A stretch of 64,000 bases of DNA. It comes from an uncultured Candidatus Saccharibacteria bacterium (GTDB taxonomy: Bacteria > Patescibacteriota > Saccharimonadia > Saccharimonadales > Saccharimonadaceae). The stretch covers positions 1 to 64,000 of the forward strand of contig CAMYZS010000001.1 in assembly GCA_947303945.1 (NCBI GenBank), in the 5' to 3' direction. The notes beneath the pieces were generated by a model, which worked only from the letters and a program-made list of their open reading frames with translations, was not told the DNA's origin and did not search any database. Every line of letters starts with the position of its first letter. Within the stretch, counting starts at the first letter, position 1. Below, piece by piece: positions 1 to 9,659 of this stretch. The position numbers and the translations under genes were made by a program.

Positions 1-193
1 CCAACAGCACTGATTATTCTCCAATCTCACGCAGTTGAAATTAGGAAAACTCAAGGCACTCCCGTATCCATAAATTGATACTTAATAATATATTAACATA
101 AGTTTTATATTATTTACATAACAATAGTTCAACTACAAATACTATCAATAAGCGTATTTAAAATCCACCTTTCCAAAATGCTATAATAATTTC

Positions 194-1345
194 ATGAGTA
201 CTACTACCAAAGTCCAAATCGACACCAAAACTTTTATCCGTTTCTGGTTGGTTATACTGGGTTTTCTAACTACCGGCTTTCTTATATGGCAAGCTCGTAG
301 CGGACTCCTGATTATTGGTTGCGCGCTCTTTTTTGCCCTTGCTATCAAGCCCCTAATTAGCCGCATTGCAAGCATATTTCACGGCAAGTCTAAAAAACTC
401 CCAATTGCTCTCGCGTATCTCATTGTGGTTGGTTTTATCTGTGCGTTTATCTCAATCGTCGTACCTACAATCATATCCGAAACCGCAAAATTCGCCAAGA
501 ATCTACCTAATATCGTCGATGGAGCTACCAATAATCTGACATTTATTGACGATATTGGCGAATCGCTTCATATCCCCAATTTTCGCGAACAAACAATTAA
601 AACCATTGGCGATTTTTCTCAAAACTTTGTCAAATTAGACAATGTCAGCTCCGCCCTTACGAATTCTATTACCGCTATCGGTAGCGCATTTGCAACAATT
701 ATTTTAACCCTCGTCCTTGCCTTCTTTATGCTCACAGAAGGGCCACAAATTACTAAAAAATTCTGGTCTAACTTCAATAAAAGCAGGCCAGCCAGAAAAG
801 CTGAACATGTCATCACGCGCCTTTCGCAAACTATTTCAACTTATGTTTCAAGCGCCATAACCGTAGCACTAATCAATGCAGGCGCCACCATGATTACCGT
901 TTTTATTATCAATCTCATCTTTGGACTCAACCCAGGCCTCGCACTTCCGTTCGGCCTTATCACGGGAGTATTTAGTCTCATCCCGATGTTTGGATCATTC
1001 ATTGGCGGTACACTCGTAGCACTCCTTCTTGGCTTTAGTCAAGTCGGCGCTGGCGTCACTTTCATTATTTATACTATTATTTATCTCCAAGTTGAATCAA
1101 ATGTCATTTCGCCAAAAATTCAAGGCAAAGGCATGAATCTGCCCGCTCTCGCTATTCTTTCCGCCGTCACGATCGGCATTTACACCTTCGGTCTTCTCGG
1201 CGCCATTATTTCCATCCCAATCGCGGGCTGCATCCGCGTTCTAATCGAAGAATACAATAGTGACCTCATGGATGATGGCAAGATAAACGGCAGCGACATC
1301 GAAAAACCTAAAAAACCAAACGCTCAATTAGTTGCTAAATCCTAG
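194..1345 (+). CDS. AI-2E family transporter (multi-pass membrane protein)
   Basis: 383 aa; hydrophobic segments and C-terminal LPALAILSAVTIGIYTFGLLGAIISIPIAG typical of the AI-2E/PerM family; TATAAT 6 nt upstream of ATG. Confidence 0.88.
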   Translation: MSTTTKVQIDTKTFIRFWLVILGFLTTGFLIWQARSGLLIIGCALFFALAIKPLISRIASIFHGKSKKLPIALAYLIVVGFICAFISIVVPTIISETAKFAKNLPNIVDGATNNLTFIDDIGESLHIPNFREQTIKTIGDFSQNFVKLDNVSSALTNSITAIGSAFATIILTLVLAFFMLTEGPQITKKFWSNFNKSRPARKAEHVITRLSQTISTYVSSAITVALINAGATMITVFIINLIFGLNPGLALPFGLITGVFSLIPMFGSFIGGTLVALLLGFSQVGAGVTFIIYTIIYLQVESNVISPKIQGKGMNLPALAILSAVTIGIYTFGLLGAIISIPIAGCIRVLIEEYNSDLMDDGKINGSDIEKPKKPNAQLVAKS

Positions 1346-1389
1346 ATTATTAAAATGTCCCTCTTTTTTGGAGGGGCTTTTAATAATTA
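1346..1389. terminator. Bidirectional terminator between convergent genes
   Basis: ATTATTAAAATGTCCCTC...GAGGGGCTTTTAATAAT inverted repeat between stop codons of convergent ORFs. Confidence 0.65.
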
Positions 1390-2010
1390 TTTTTTCTCTT
1401 TCACCTTTTGCTCTAATTCGTACCCATGTCGAAAAACCACCGCCAATACCAACATTATGAAGCCAACCGCAAAACTACTTACCGGAATCGAGAACGACAC
1501 TTTTCCAACACCAAGCGCCAAAGGCGCTATTAGTTCTACTACCATAGAAAAGACTAAAACAGCAAATAACCACGTTGCCATTTTCTGCAAACGGTCCACA
1601 TTCTCCAACGAAAAAGGCGTCCTACTGTGCGATAAATCCTTAAAAAATCGATACATATACTCTAGCACCATCACTATTAGAACTAATAATATAGCAATCA
1701 CCACGGCTGCTCCCACAACTGTTGCAATTTGCACGCTCTCTGGCTTTGCGAAGAAACTATTTACATACTCTTCAGCTCCGCTAACCGTTATTGGCATATC
1801 TTGATCGAGTAGCATATCCCTAATCGCCACATTGGCACTGGTATTGTACCAACCAAGACCAAATAGAATTCCAGCAATTCCACTAGCTACCGCTCCAACT
1901 ATCACAATAACCTCAATAATCTTCACAAGAATCGCTAATACTTGACATGTAGTCTTACATCCTTTTCCGGTCAGAATCATTTTTATATCTTTGGTATTTT
2001 TCTTTGTCAT
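1387..2010 (-). CDS. DUF2975-like membrane protein
   Basis: 207 aa, four hydrophobic segments, layout like DUF2975 proteins. Confidence 0.5.
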   Translation of the reverse strand: MTKKNTKDIKMILTGKGCKTTCQVLAILVKIIEVIVIVGAVASGIAGILFGLGWYNTSANVAIRDMLLDQDMPITVSGAEEYVNSFFAKPESVQIATVVGAAVVIAILLVLIVMVLEYMYRFFKDLSHSRTPFSLENVDRLQKMATWLFAVLVFSMVVELIAPLALGVGKVSFSIPVSSFAVGFIMLVLAVVFRHGYELEQKVKEKK

Positions 2011-2027
2011 TTATGCCCTTCTCTGTT

Positions 2028-3386
2028 TTATTTATTGTATTGCCAGATTGTACCATCTGCACCATCTAGTAGACTAATGCCCTCTTTTGAAATTTCATCA
2101 CGCAAAGCATCCGCCTTCGCAAAATCTTTATTTTTCTTCGCCTCTGCGCGTTCTGCGATTTTTTGCTTCAATTCATCTGAAATGTCTGGCGTAGTTTCCC
2201 CAATCATTAAACCAAACACGTCGTCCAAAAATCGCACAAAAGCATCATCCGGCACATTACCGTTAATAACCTTATCCAGCTCCGCAAAAGCGCCTGCCGA
2301 ATTTAGATTATTATTCAACTGTCCCATTATTACATTACGCGTAACATCTAAATCGGTAGGCTCTTTTTGCCAACGCAGGGCTGCAAAGTTTCGGTAATTT
2401 AACAAACGCTGTCTTGCCGCATTTAAATCATTAAATGAAAAATTTCTCTCGCTTTGAAAATGCCCCTGCAGTACCCACATTTTGTAATCCATGTGCGTAT
2501 AGCCTTTTTCGGCTAAATCACTAAAGTAATACACATTCCCAATCGATTTCGAAATCTTTTCCCCATCAATTGTAATGAAATTATTATGTAGCCAATAGTT
2601 TGCCATTTTAAGCCCATAAGCCGCCTCAATCTGCGCAATCTCATTCGTGTGATGAACTGGAATATGGTCAATACCGCCACAGTGAATATCGATCGGCTCC
2701 CCTAATATCTCATGAATAATCGTCGCGCACTCTAAATGCCAACCCGGATAGCCCATTCGCCCGCGAAACTTCCATTGCATCGCATGGTCCTCGCCATCGC
2801 GAATCCACTTCCAAACCGCAAAATCTGACACATTACGTTTTTCCGAATTAAACTCAATCCGCGCTCCAGCCTTCAAATGGTCTAAATCCAACCGCGCCAA
2901 CTCAGTATAAGTAGGAAACTTTGACGTGTCAAAATATAGACCGTCCGTGGTTTCATACAAATACCCCTTCTCATCCAAAGCCTCAACCAACGCAATATCT
3001 TCTTTTATAAAATCCGTTGCTCGACAAATATTTGTTGGCACCACAAGATTCAACGCATGAAAATTCTCCATAAAGTCATCCATGTACTTTTGTGCAATTT
3101 CCCAAACCGTCTTCCCCTCTCTCTTTGCCCCCTTCTCCATCTTATCCTCGCCGTCATCGGCGTCAGACGTTAGATGCCCTACATCTGTAATATTCATTGC
3201 GCGATTAACCTCATAACCGCACAATCGCAAAGCCCGAATCAGTAAGTCCCAATATACATAACTCGTGAAGTTTCCAACATGAGCAAACCAATAGACTGTC
3301 GGCCCACAAGTGTAAACTTTTACCCTTTTTTTATCAATTGGCTTAAATTCTTCTATTTTTCGATTCAGGGTATTATATAACTTCAT
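2028..3386 (-). CDS. cysS: Cysteine--tRNA ligase
   Basis: 452 aa; VYTCGPTVYWFAHVGN, GYPGWHLECATI, GEKISKSIGN (KMSKS-type) motifs. Confidence 0.96.
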   Translation of the reverse strand: MKLYNTLNRKIEEFKPIDKKRVKVYTCGPTVYWFAHVGNFTSYVYWDLLIRALRLCGYEVNRAMNITDVGHLTSDADDGEDKMEKGAKREGKTVWEIAQKYMDDFMENFHALNLVVPTNICRATDFIKEDIALVEALDEKGYLYETTDGLYFDTSKFPTYTELARLDLDHLKAGARIEFNSEKRNVSDFAVWKWIRDGEDHAMQWKFRGRMGYPGWHLECATIIHEILGEPIDIHCGGIDHIPVHHTNEIAQIEAAYGLKMANYWLHNNFITIDGEKISKSIGNVYYFSDLAEKGYTHMDYKMWVLQGHFQSERNFSFNDLNAARQRLLNYRNFAALRWQKEPTDLDVTRNVIMGQLNNNLNSAGAFAELDKVINGNVPDDAFVRFLDDVFGLMIGETTPDISDELKQKIAERAEAKKNKDFAKADALRDEISKEGISLLDGADGTIWQYNK

Positions 3387-3424
3387 GTTATAAGTATAGC
3401 ATCAGATAGCAGTTCTTTTTTTGA

Positions 3425-4999
3425 TTAGCTAGCCAAGTCTATCACGCTTCCAACTAATAAACCCAGCATAGCAGCTATCGCTATTAAGAATAAAGCAATA
3501 ATCATATAAGAAACAATCTTTACATATGTTGCCGATTTAATTCCGGTCGCATCTTCTAGCGGATCCTCGCTCATCATCAAATTATGTGCACCCCATCTCT
3601 TCTCTTCATTGTAACCCTCAATCATTCTCTTATCTTCTCTAATAGTCGTATTCGCGTAATGGTTAGTCGTCTTCATATTCTTTGTAGATATATTAGTGTC
3701 CAATTCATACATATGGCGCTCACTCACATTCGAATATTCGCGCGATTTTTGCTTCATTATTTTTGCCGTAGCTATCGTTGCTGTTATGAGAATAAATATA
3801 CAAGCTATATTCGTCCAAAAGTGTTTCGAAAAATTAGTCATAAATGCATAAACCGTAAATAAAATCGTCAGCACAAAAGGAATCCCCACTATTACCGTTC
3901 GTATCTTAGGGCGTAACGGTACGCTACCCATTATTTCACCAGTTCGCGCATTTACGGCTATATAATGAATTGCTCTTTTCCCACCCACTCCAGTCATTGC
4001 GCAACTATATAACCATACCGGAAAATAAGCCGTCTTCCATTTTACACCTTGCACATCGATTTTAATATCGTCCCATCTTACGCCACGATCAAACTCACTT
4101 GTAGTAGCCATCGCCACGTGACGCGCAATATCGTTTACTTGCGTCCTAACCCTATTCCTTAACTGCCCAATATTAAGATCGCGTTTTTCGCTCGAGAACC
4201 CCTTCAAATAACGCGAATCCCACGCCACCGCCTCCTCAGTATCAAAAGGCATAATTGCGTTAATTACACTACTCGTGTTAACTGGTGAACCGTGCTCAAA
4301 CTTATCGCTTGATGCCTCGATCGTCAAGTCATCTATCACTAAGTTAAAATCGCGCTCAAGATCATAATTCGCCACCTCATATACCGTCTCGAGCGAACTC
4401 TCATCATCTCTTCCAGTATTTCTTAGCACTAGTTTTGTTCCAACGCTCTTTTCGCCTACGCCGCTCAAACGTACCGTCGCGTTAATGTCCACCACCGCAT
4501 AAGGCAAATAAACACCTTTTATCGTTCTCTCCGATAAATCACTTGCGAAACCCCTAGCCGAAAAAAGATTCCTTTCTCTCAGAAAATGTTTCATTTCTAT
4601 AAGAGCCTCTTTTTTCTTTAACTTAAACGGCAATAACATATCCGGCATAGATCCATTCGGAACACGTTCCGCCGACTCGAGAATATGCCTACACCAGTGG
4701 CAACTTACCGTCTCAGCATCTTTATTAACCATCACATTGGCGCCACATGACGGACAGCGTAACGTCACTACAAAATCATCTGTTTCAATATCGTTCGCAC
4801 CATCACCTCTAATTTCACCTACAAGTTCTTCTACTCCCCCAAACTCGTTTACTCTCGGACTCATAAATACCGTACGGCATTTTCTACACTTTAGTCCACC
4901 AGTATCAACGTCAAAATCCGCCTCCGAAGCCCCACAATTTGGGCATCGTAAGATCTTCCCTTTTATCTTTAGTTCTTTCGATGCGGTATTATTTGACAT
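3425..4999 (-). CDS. TFIIB-type zinc-ribbon membrane protein, paralog 3
   Basis: Two CxxC...CxxC ribbons (RCPNCGASEADF..LKCRKC; LRCPSCGANV..CHWCRH), shared 'LPFDTE..VAWD..YLRGF.SEKR' core, C-terminal TM segments. Confidence 0.75.
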   Translation of the reverse strand: MSNNTASKELKIKGKILRCPNCGASEADFDVDTGGLKCRKCRTVFMSPRVNEFGGVEELVGEIRGDGANDIETDDFVVTLRCPSCGANVMVNKDAETVSCHWCRHILESAERVPNGSMPDMLLPFKLKKKEALIEMKHFLRERNLFSARGFASDLSERTIKGVYLPYAVVDINATVRLSGVGEKSVGTKLVLRNTGRDDESSLETVYEVANYDLERDFNLVIDDLTIEASSDKFEHGSPVNTSSVINAIMPFDTEEAVAWDSRYLKGFSSEKRDLNIGQLRNRVRTQVNDIARHVAMATTSEFDRGVRWDDIKIDVQGVKWKTAYFPVWLYSCAMTGVGGKRAIHYIAVNARTGEIMGSVPLRPKIRTVIVGIPFVLTILFTVYAFMTNFSKHFWTNIACIFILITATIATAKIMKQKSREYSNVSERHMYELDTNISTKNMKTTNHYANTTIREDKRMIEGYNEEKRWGAHNLMMSEDPLEDATGIKSATYVKIVSYMIIALFLIAIAAMLGLLVGSVIDLAS

Positions 5000-5002
5000 C
5001 TT

Positions 5003-6577
5003 TTAACTAATAATTACCAATATTAAAAATAGGAAAAAGAATATTATTATTACTTTCCAAACAACACCAGCCGTCTTCGCCTTTTTCTGCCCATCTGCTA
5101 TCGTCTCTTGTCCGATCGGTGTCTGGTCTGGCGTCGAACCAACCATACGACCAATCCCAATCCAGTTCGCCATTTTTTCGCCCATCATTTTCTCGCCATT
5201 TCTAGCCAAGACCCCTTGTACAGAATTACCATTTTCGCCCTGAATTCTCGACGCTCTCAAACGTTTACGGTGCTCTTTTAGCGTATCTGTCTTTTTTATC
5301 TCCTTCGTATCGGATTTTGTATCTTTCTCGTGCATATGGCGCGCGCTCATATTACGATAACGATTCGTCTGCCACCAATAGAAAATAAAACCAGGCGTAA
5401 AGCCGGCCAGCCCCAAGAACATCGGATTATCGTCACTATCCAACTCAGCACACATCCTAAACCAGAACAAAGCCAAGACAATGCCGATCACCTCAAGAAT
5501 CGCCGAAACAATCAATAACTTTGTTTTATTAATTGGCACTGACCCCATCGTCTCACCAGTACGCCCATTCACGGCCACGTAATGCATTAGTTGTTTATCT
5601 TGTTGATAATAACTATAAATCCAAACTGGCAAATATGCAGCTTTCCAATTTGTGCCCTTTATTTTTAGCGATTCACTCGTCCAACGTACGCCACGATCGT
5701 AAAACTCCATCGTCTTTCTCGCCTGGTAGCGCGCGATGTCTTTTGCTTGCATATCCACCGCCGGCTTCAATACCTCAATATTCGTATCACGTTTTTCACT
5801 CGCGTAACCGCGCAAATAACTCGGATTCCATGCTACACAATTATCAGTGTCAAAAGGCATAATTGCATTGATCACATTATTTGTATTTATTTTAATATTC
5901 TGATTCAGCTTATCCGATGAAGATTCAATCGTTAAATCATCAATCAATAAATCAAAGTCACGCGAAACATCATATGCGTCTGCGTCATAATAGGTTCTTT
6001 TATTGTTCCCACTCCCGACCGTATATCTCCTCACTAGATGCTCTGCTTCACCTACTAAAGTCGCGTGCGAATTCACGTCCACAATCATATATGGCAAATA
6101 TACCCCCATCACATTCTCGGATGTAAATTCTTTTGCAAAAACCGGATGTGCAAAAAACTTTCGTTTACTTACGAACTCATCAATCTTTCCTTCGGCATAT
6201 TTCTTCTCGGTTTTAAAAGGCAAAACCAAATCCGGCACCGCACCATTCGGCATTTTTTCATTCACAGATAAATTATGACGACACCAGTGACAGCGTGCAC
6301 TAGTAACTTCATCCGTATTAATTACAACTTCCGCACCACAGGCTGGACACTTCAGAGTTAAAATTACTTTTTCATCTGGAATAATATCCCCCGCACCCTC
6401 TCCAACAATATCTCCCTTAAGACTTTCAATCCCCCCATATGCATTTGCTTTCACACCCTTAAATTGCGAACGACAATAATTACATTTTAAATTCCCCGTC
6501 TTAACATCCAGCGTCGTATCCGTCGAGCCACAATGTGGACAACGGTTTAAACCATTTTTCTTATTGTCAATTGCCAT
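5003..6577 (-). CDS. TFIIB-type zinc-ribbon membrane protein, paralog 2
   Basis: RCPHCGSTDTTL..LKCNYC and LKCPACGAEV..CHWCRH; C-terminal TM helices; paralogous to neighbours. Confidence 0.75.
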   Translation of the reverse strand: MAIDNKKNGLNRCPHCGSTDTTLDVKTGNLKCNYCRSQFKGVKANAYGGIESLKGDIVGEGAGDIIPDEKVILTLKCPACGAEVVINTDEVTSARCHWCRHNLSVNEKMPNGAVPDLVLPFKTEKKYAEGKIDEFVSKRKFFAHPVFAKEFTSENVMGVYLPYMIVDVNSHATLVGEAEHLVRRYTVGSGNNKRTYYDADAYDVSRDFDLLIDDLTIESSSDKLNQNIKINTNNVINAIMPFDTDNCVAWNPSYLRGYASEKRDTNIEVLKPAVDMQAKDIARYQARKTMEFYDRGVRWTSESLKIKGTNWKAAYLPVWIYSYYQQDKQLMHYVAVNGRTGETMGSVPINKTKLLIVSAILEVIGIVLALFWFRMCAELDSDDNPMFLGLAGFTPGFIFYWWQTNRYRNMSARHMHEKDTKSDTKEIKKTDTLKEHRKRLRASRIQGENGNSVQGVLARNGEKMMGEKMANWIGIGRMVGSTPDQTPIGQETIADGQKKAKTAGVVWKVIIIFFFLFLILVIIS

Positions 6578-6591
6578 TTTGTAACTCCTTT

Positions 6592-8316
6592 CTAATAATC
6601 ATAGCTATAATCAAAGCCGCCAGAATCAAAACTTGACCCACCCGAATCATAGTCCCAGCTTGAACTTGAACTCCAGCTTGAATCACTTCGATAATTGCTA
6701 TTACTACCGCTCTTAGTATCACTAGCCATTGTTGCAAAGATAATTATTATTACCAAAACAATTATCCATATTAGACCGCTATTCTGACTGCGGTTTTTTC
6801 GATTCTTATAATTCATAGCAGCAGCACTTATACCATTATTTGTATAGTTTCGCCCCATCTGAAAACGACCGCGCTCACTGTCGAGCATCTCGCCACGACC
6901 CGTCGATAATGCCCCTATCACACGATCATCGTTCTTTCCTAATATTTGTGTATGGTACGGCTTATTCACTGAGTGCACATACTTATCAGTTTTCTTTAAG
7001 TTCTTTATTTCTGCCACTGTCTCAGTCTCATGATGGTGGCGCATATTTTGGTTAATCAAAATACCCGCCTGCTTTTTATCATCAGCAAATGTCTGATTTT
7101 TTCTGCTTTTATAATAAACAATTGCCCAAATCGGCATAATATAAATCGACCAAAAAACAGTTAATGTAAGTACTCCATTCAAATTAAATATCGCAGCCAA
7201 AATCATCACTATTACCGACACGGTAATTACCAACTTAATTACCGATCCAGCTTTAGTCTGATTCTTAATTTTCTTAAATGATCCTTTCTCTGGAAGACAT
7301 GCCGCCAATTCGCCAGTCCTACCATTTATAGCAATATAATAAATTCGTTTATCATTACTATTCTCATCATTCTTGTAACTAAATAGCCAAACTGGTAAAT
7401 ATGCTGCTTTCCATTTGGTTCCCTTAATACCTAAATGCTCGTGCTCCCAACGAATCCCCAAGTCATATTCGCTTGCCGTCTCATTCTTTGCCCGATTCCG
7501 TGCAATATCACCAATCTGCAATGCTACAACTTCCTTCAAGTTATCAACATTTACATTACGCTTCTCGCTTGCAAAACCGCGTAAGTAATTCGCATCCCAC
7601 ACTACTGCATTTTCAGTATCATATGGTAAAATCGCATTAATAATATTATTCGAGTTAACATAAGTATCTTGATTTAATCTCTTAGCCGACGATTCAACCG
7701 TTAAATCGTCAACCAAAATATCAAACTCGCGCGAAATATCATAGGTTTCAACCATGTTGTCACCCTGCGCTTTAACTCGCTTCTCCCCCTGCCCATTCAT
7801 ATCTAAATGTCCATTCACATCCACAATCAAATATGGAAAATAAACACCCCTAATCTCTTTTTCGTCAAAGCTCTGCATAAAATCAGACGGAATTACCAAC
7901 ATATTATCATCGAGGCATTTCTTCGCCTTCTTTTCCGCCTCTTCTTTAGTAACTTTGAACGGCAAAACTAAATCTGGTACCGCACCATTTGAGATTTTTT
8001 CACGAATCGTAAAAATATGCTTGCACCAGTGGCAAGAAGCGTTCGTCGCTTCTTCTGTATTAATAACCACTTCAGCCCCGCAAGATGGGCAACGAAAGGT
8101 TTTCACAATATCTTCTCCAGGAATAATATCGGCCGCGCCCTCACCGCGCGTCTCTCCTTTCATCCCCTCTATGCCACCAAGCTCATTATCGCTTTTTGCT
8201 TCAAAAATAGTCCGACAATAATTACACTTCAATTCACCCTTTTTAGTGTCCAGGGACACATCGCTGGAGCCACAGTGTGGACAGCGATGCAACCCATCTT
8301 TGGACTTTTCCACCAT
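6592..8316 (-). CDS. TFIIB-type zinc-ribbon membrane protein, paralog 1, with Ser/Gly/Tyr-rich tail
   Basis: Same two zinc ribbons; TM segments; tail SDSSWSSSSSWDYDSGGSSFDSGGFDYSYDY. Confidence 0.75.
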   Translation of the reverse strand: MVEKSKDGLHRCPHCGSSDVSLDTKKGELKCNYCRTIFEAKSDNELGGIEGMKGETRGEGAADIIPGEDIVKTFRCPSCGAEVVINTEEATNASCHWCKHIFTIREKISNGAVPDLVLPFKVTKEEAEKKAKKCLDDNMLVIPSDFMQSFDEKEIRGVYFPYLIVDVNGHLDMNGQGEKRVKAQGDNMVETYDISREFDILVDDLTVESSAKRLNQDTYVNSNNIINAILPYDTENAVVWDANYLRGFASEKRNVNVDNLKEVVALQIGDIARNRAKNETASEYDLGIRWEHEHLGIKGTKWKAAYLPVWLFSYKNDENSNDKRIYYIAINGRTGELAACLPEKGSFKKIKNQTKAGSVIKLVITVSVIVMILAAIFNLNGVLTLTVFWSIYIMPIWAIVYYKSRKNQTFADDKKQAGILINQNMRHHHETETVAEIKNLKKTDKYVHSVNKPYHTQILGKNDDRVIGALSTGRGEMLDSERGRFQMGRNYTNNGISAAAMNYKNRKNRSQNSGLIWIIVLVIIIIFATMASDTKSGSNSNYRSDSSWSSSSSWDYDSGGSSFDSGGFDYSYDY

Positions 8317-8325
8317 TTGAGAAGA

Positions 8326-9483
8326 CTATTCCGCCTTTGGCGCGTTATCTTCCGCTGGAGTTTCTGGAGCGGCTGGAGCTTCTGGAGCTGGAGCTGGTTG
8401 AGCAGCAGCAGCGCCAGCAGCGGCAGTATTCTGCTGAGTGACCGGATTAGTACCCATTGGTTGAGCTATACCAGCCATGCCTCCCATCATGCCAACACCC
8501 ATACCCATGCCCATCATATTGCCGGCACCGCCGTTGTTGCCAGCAGCGTTGAAGCCTTCGGCAATTTGAGTTTGCGCATAAGCAGCACCAACACCGCCTT
8601 GCATGAGGTTGCCAGTGTTGAACTTGTTGATAAGTTCGACAGATGGTTCGTCCCAGTCGAGACCCATTGGTTGTACGTTGACGATTTGGAGACCATACTT
8701 GGTGCCCCATTGATAGTTAGCTTCGACTGCTTCATTCATACTCTTTGCGAACTCTACTGTACCGCCTTGAATATCGTCAATCGACTTACCACCCTTCGTG
8801 AATGCGGAAAGTGCAGCCGCCAAGGAGCCGATAAAGCCAGCGAAAAGACCATCTTCTACGCCACCATCACCTTCACCAAGATCGAAGACCGCACGACCTT
8901 GTCCAGAGATAACATCTACTGGAATCAAGTTCTTAATCATCAAGATTGGATCTACAACCTTCAAGGTATAAGTACCGTTACTAGTAACCGCAAGCATCGT
9001 ATTGGCATAGTTTGCATCCTTGTAACGAATTGGATTCTGAGTGCCATAGTGCAAACCAAGAATATCCTTCAAGTTTACATAGAAAGCAAACTGTTGGTTA
9101 CCGGGTTGGCCGCCGAATTTAAACTGGTTCCAGCTCTGACCGAAGGTCGAAGCAAAGAAACCGTCACCAGAAAACATACTCTTAGCTTCTGGATTGTTCT
9201 CAGTAGTATACGTGTATCCACCTGGATCAGAAATCACACCAGTAATACCACCGTTTTCTACTGTAATTAGACAAGTACCTTCTGGAACCAAGAACTTGCT
9301 TCCGTTGGAAATAACGTTGGCATTTTCTTCGCCATCATTATTCTCACTGCCAGCTTTAGTCACCGGAACAGCACGTGCGATCAAGGTATGATCGGTCATA
9401 TTTGCTGGCGGCGCCATGTATTCAAGCCATTGATTGGCGAATGAACCACTCAAGGCCCCACCGAAAGCTTTTAGAAAACCCAT
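8326..9483 (-). CDS. SPFH-domain protein, YdjI/virion-core-like
   Basis: 385 aa; N-terminal LVPEGTCLITVENGGI, SPFH-like body, Ala/Pro-rich C-terminus after a Gly/Met-rich linker. Confidence 0.72.
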   Translation of the reverse strand: MGFLKAFGGALSGSFANQWLEYMAPPANMTDHTLIARAVPVTKAGSENNDGEENANVISNGSKFLVPEGTCLITVENGGITGVISDPGGYTYTTENNPEAKSMFSGDGFFASTFGQSWNQFKFGGQPGNQQFAFYVNLKDILGLHYGTQNPIRYKDANYANTMLAVTSNGTYTLKVVDPILMIKNLIPVDVISGQGRAVFDLGEGDGGVEDGLFAGFIGSLAAALSAFTKGGKSIDDIQGGTVEFAKSMNEAVEANYQWGTKYGLQIVNVQPMGLDWDEPSVELINKFNTGNLMQGGVGAAYAQTQIAEGFNAAGNNGGAGNMMGMGMGVGMMGGMAGIAQPMGTNPVTQQNTAAAGAAAAQPAPAPEAPAAPETPAEDNAPKAE

Positions 9484-9659
9484 AGGTAAAAAACCTCCTT
9501 ATATTTTTTCTATAACCCCAGTATATCAAAAATACTTAAGCGTTGCATCGCAATCGTATCATTAATAAGCACAACTCTTGACTTTTATAAAAAAATATAC
9601 TATAACTATTATATTAGCCCTCTATCCTCTTTATGGGCTCACAAAAAGGAGGTGTTCTT

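Noticed and set aside
4110-4125. CACGTG at about 4117 as a further parS site
   Set aside because: Flanks (gCCACGTGAcg) do not match parS beyond the hexamer and it lies in coding sequence.
8017-9270. 417-aa plus-strand ORF
   Set aside because: Antisense to the zinc-ribbon and SPFH genes, which carry recognisable domains; no SD or promoter.
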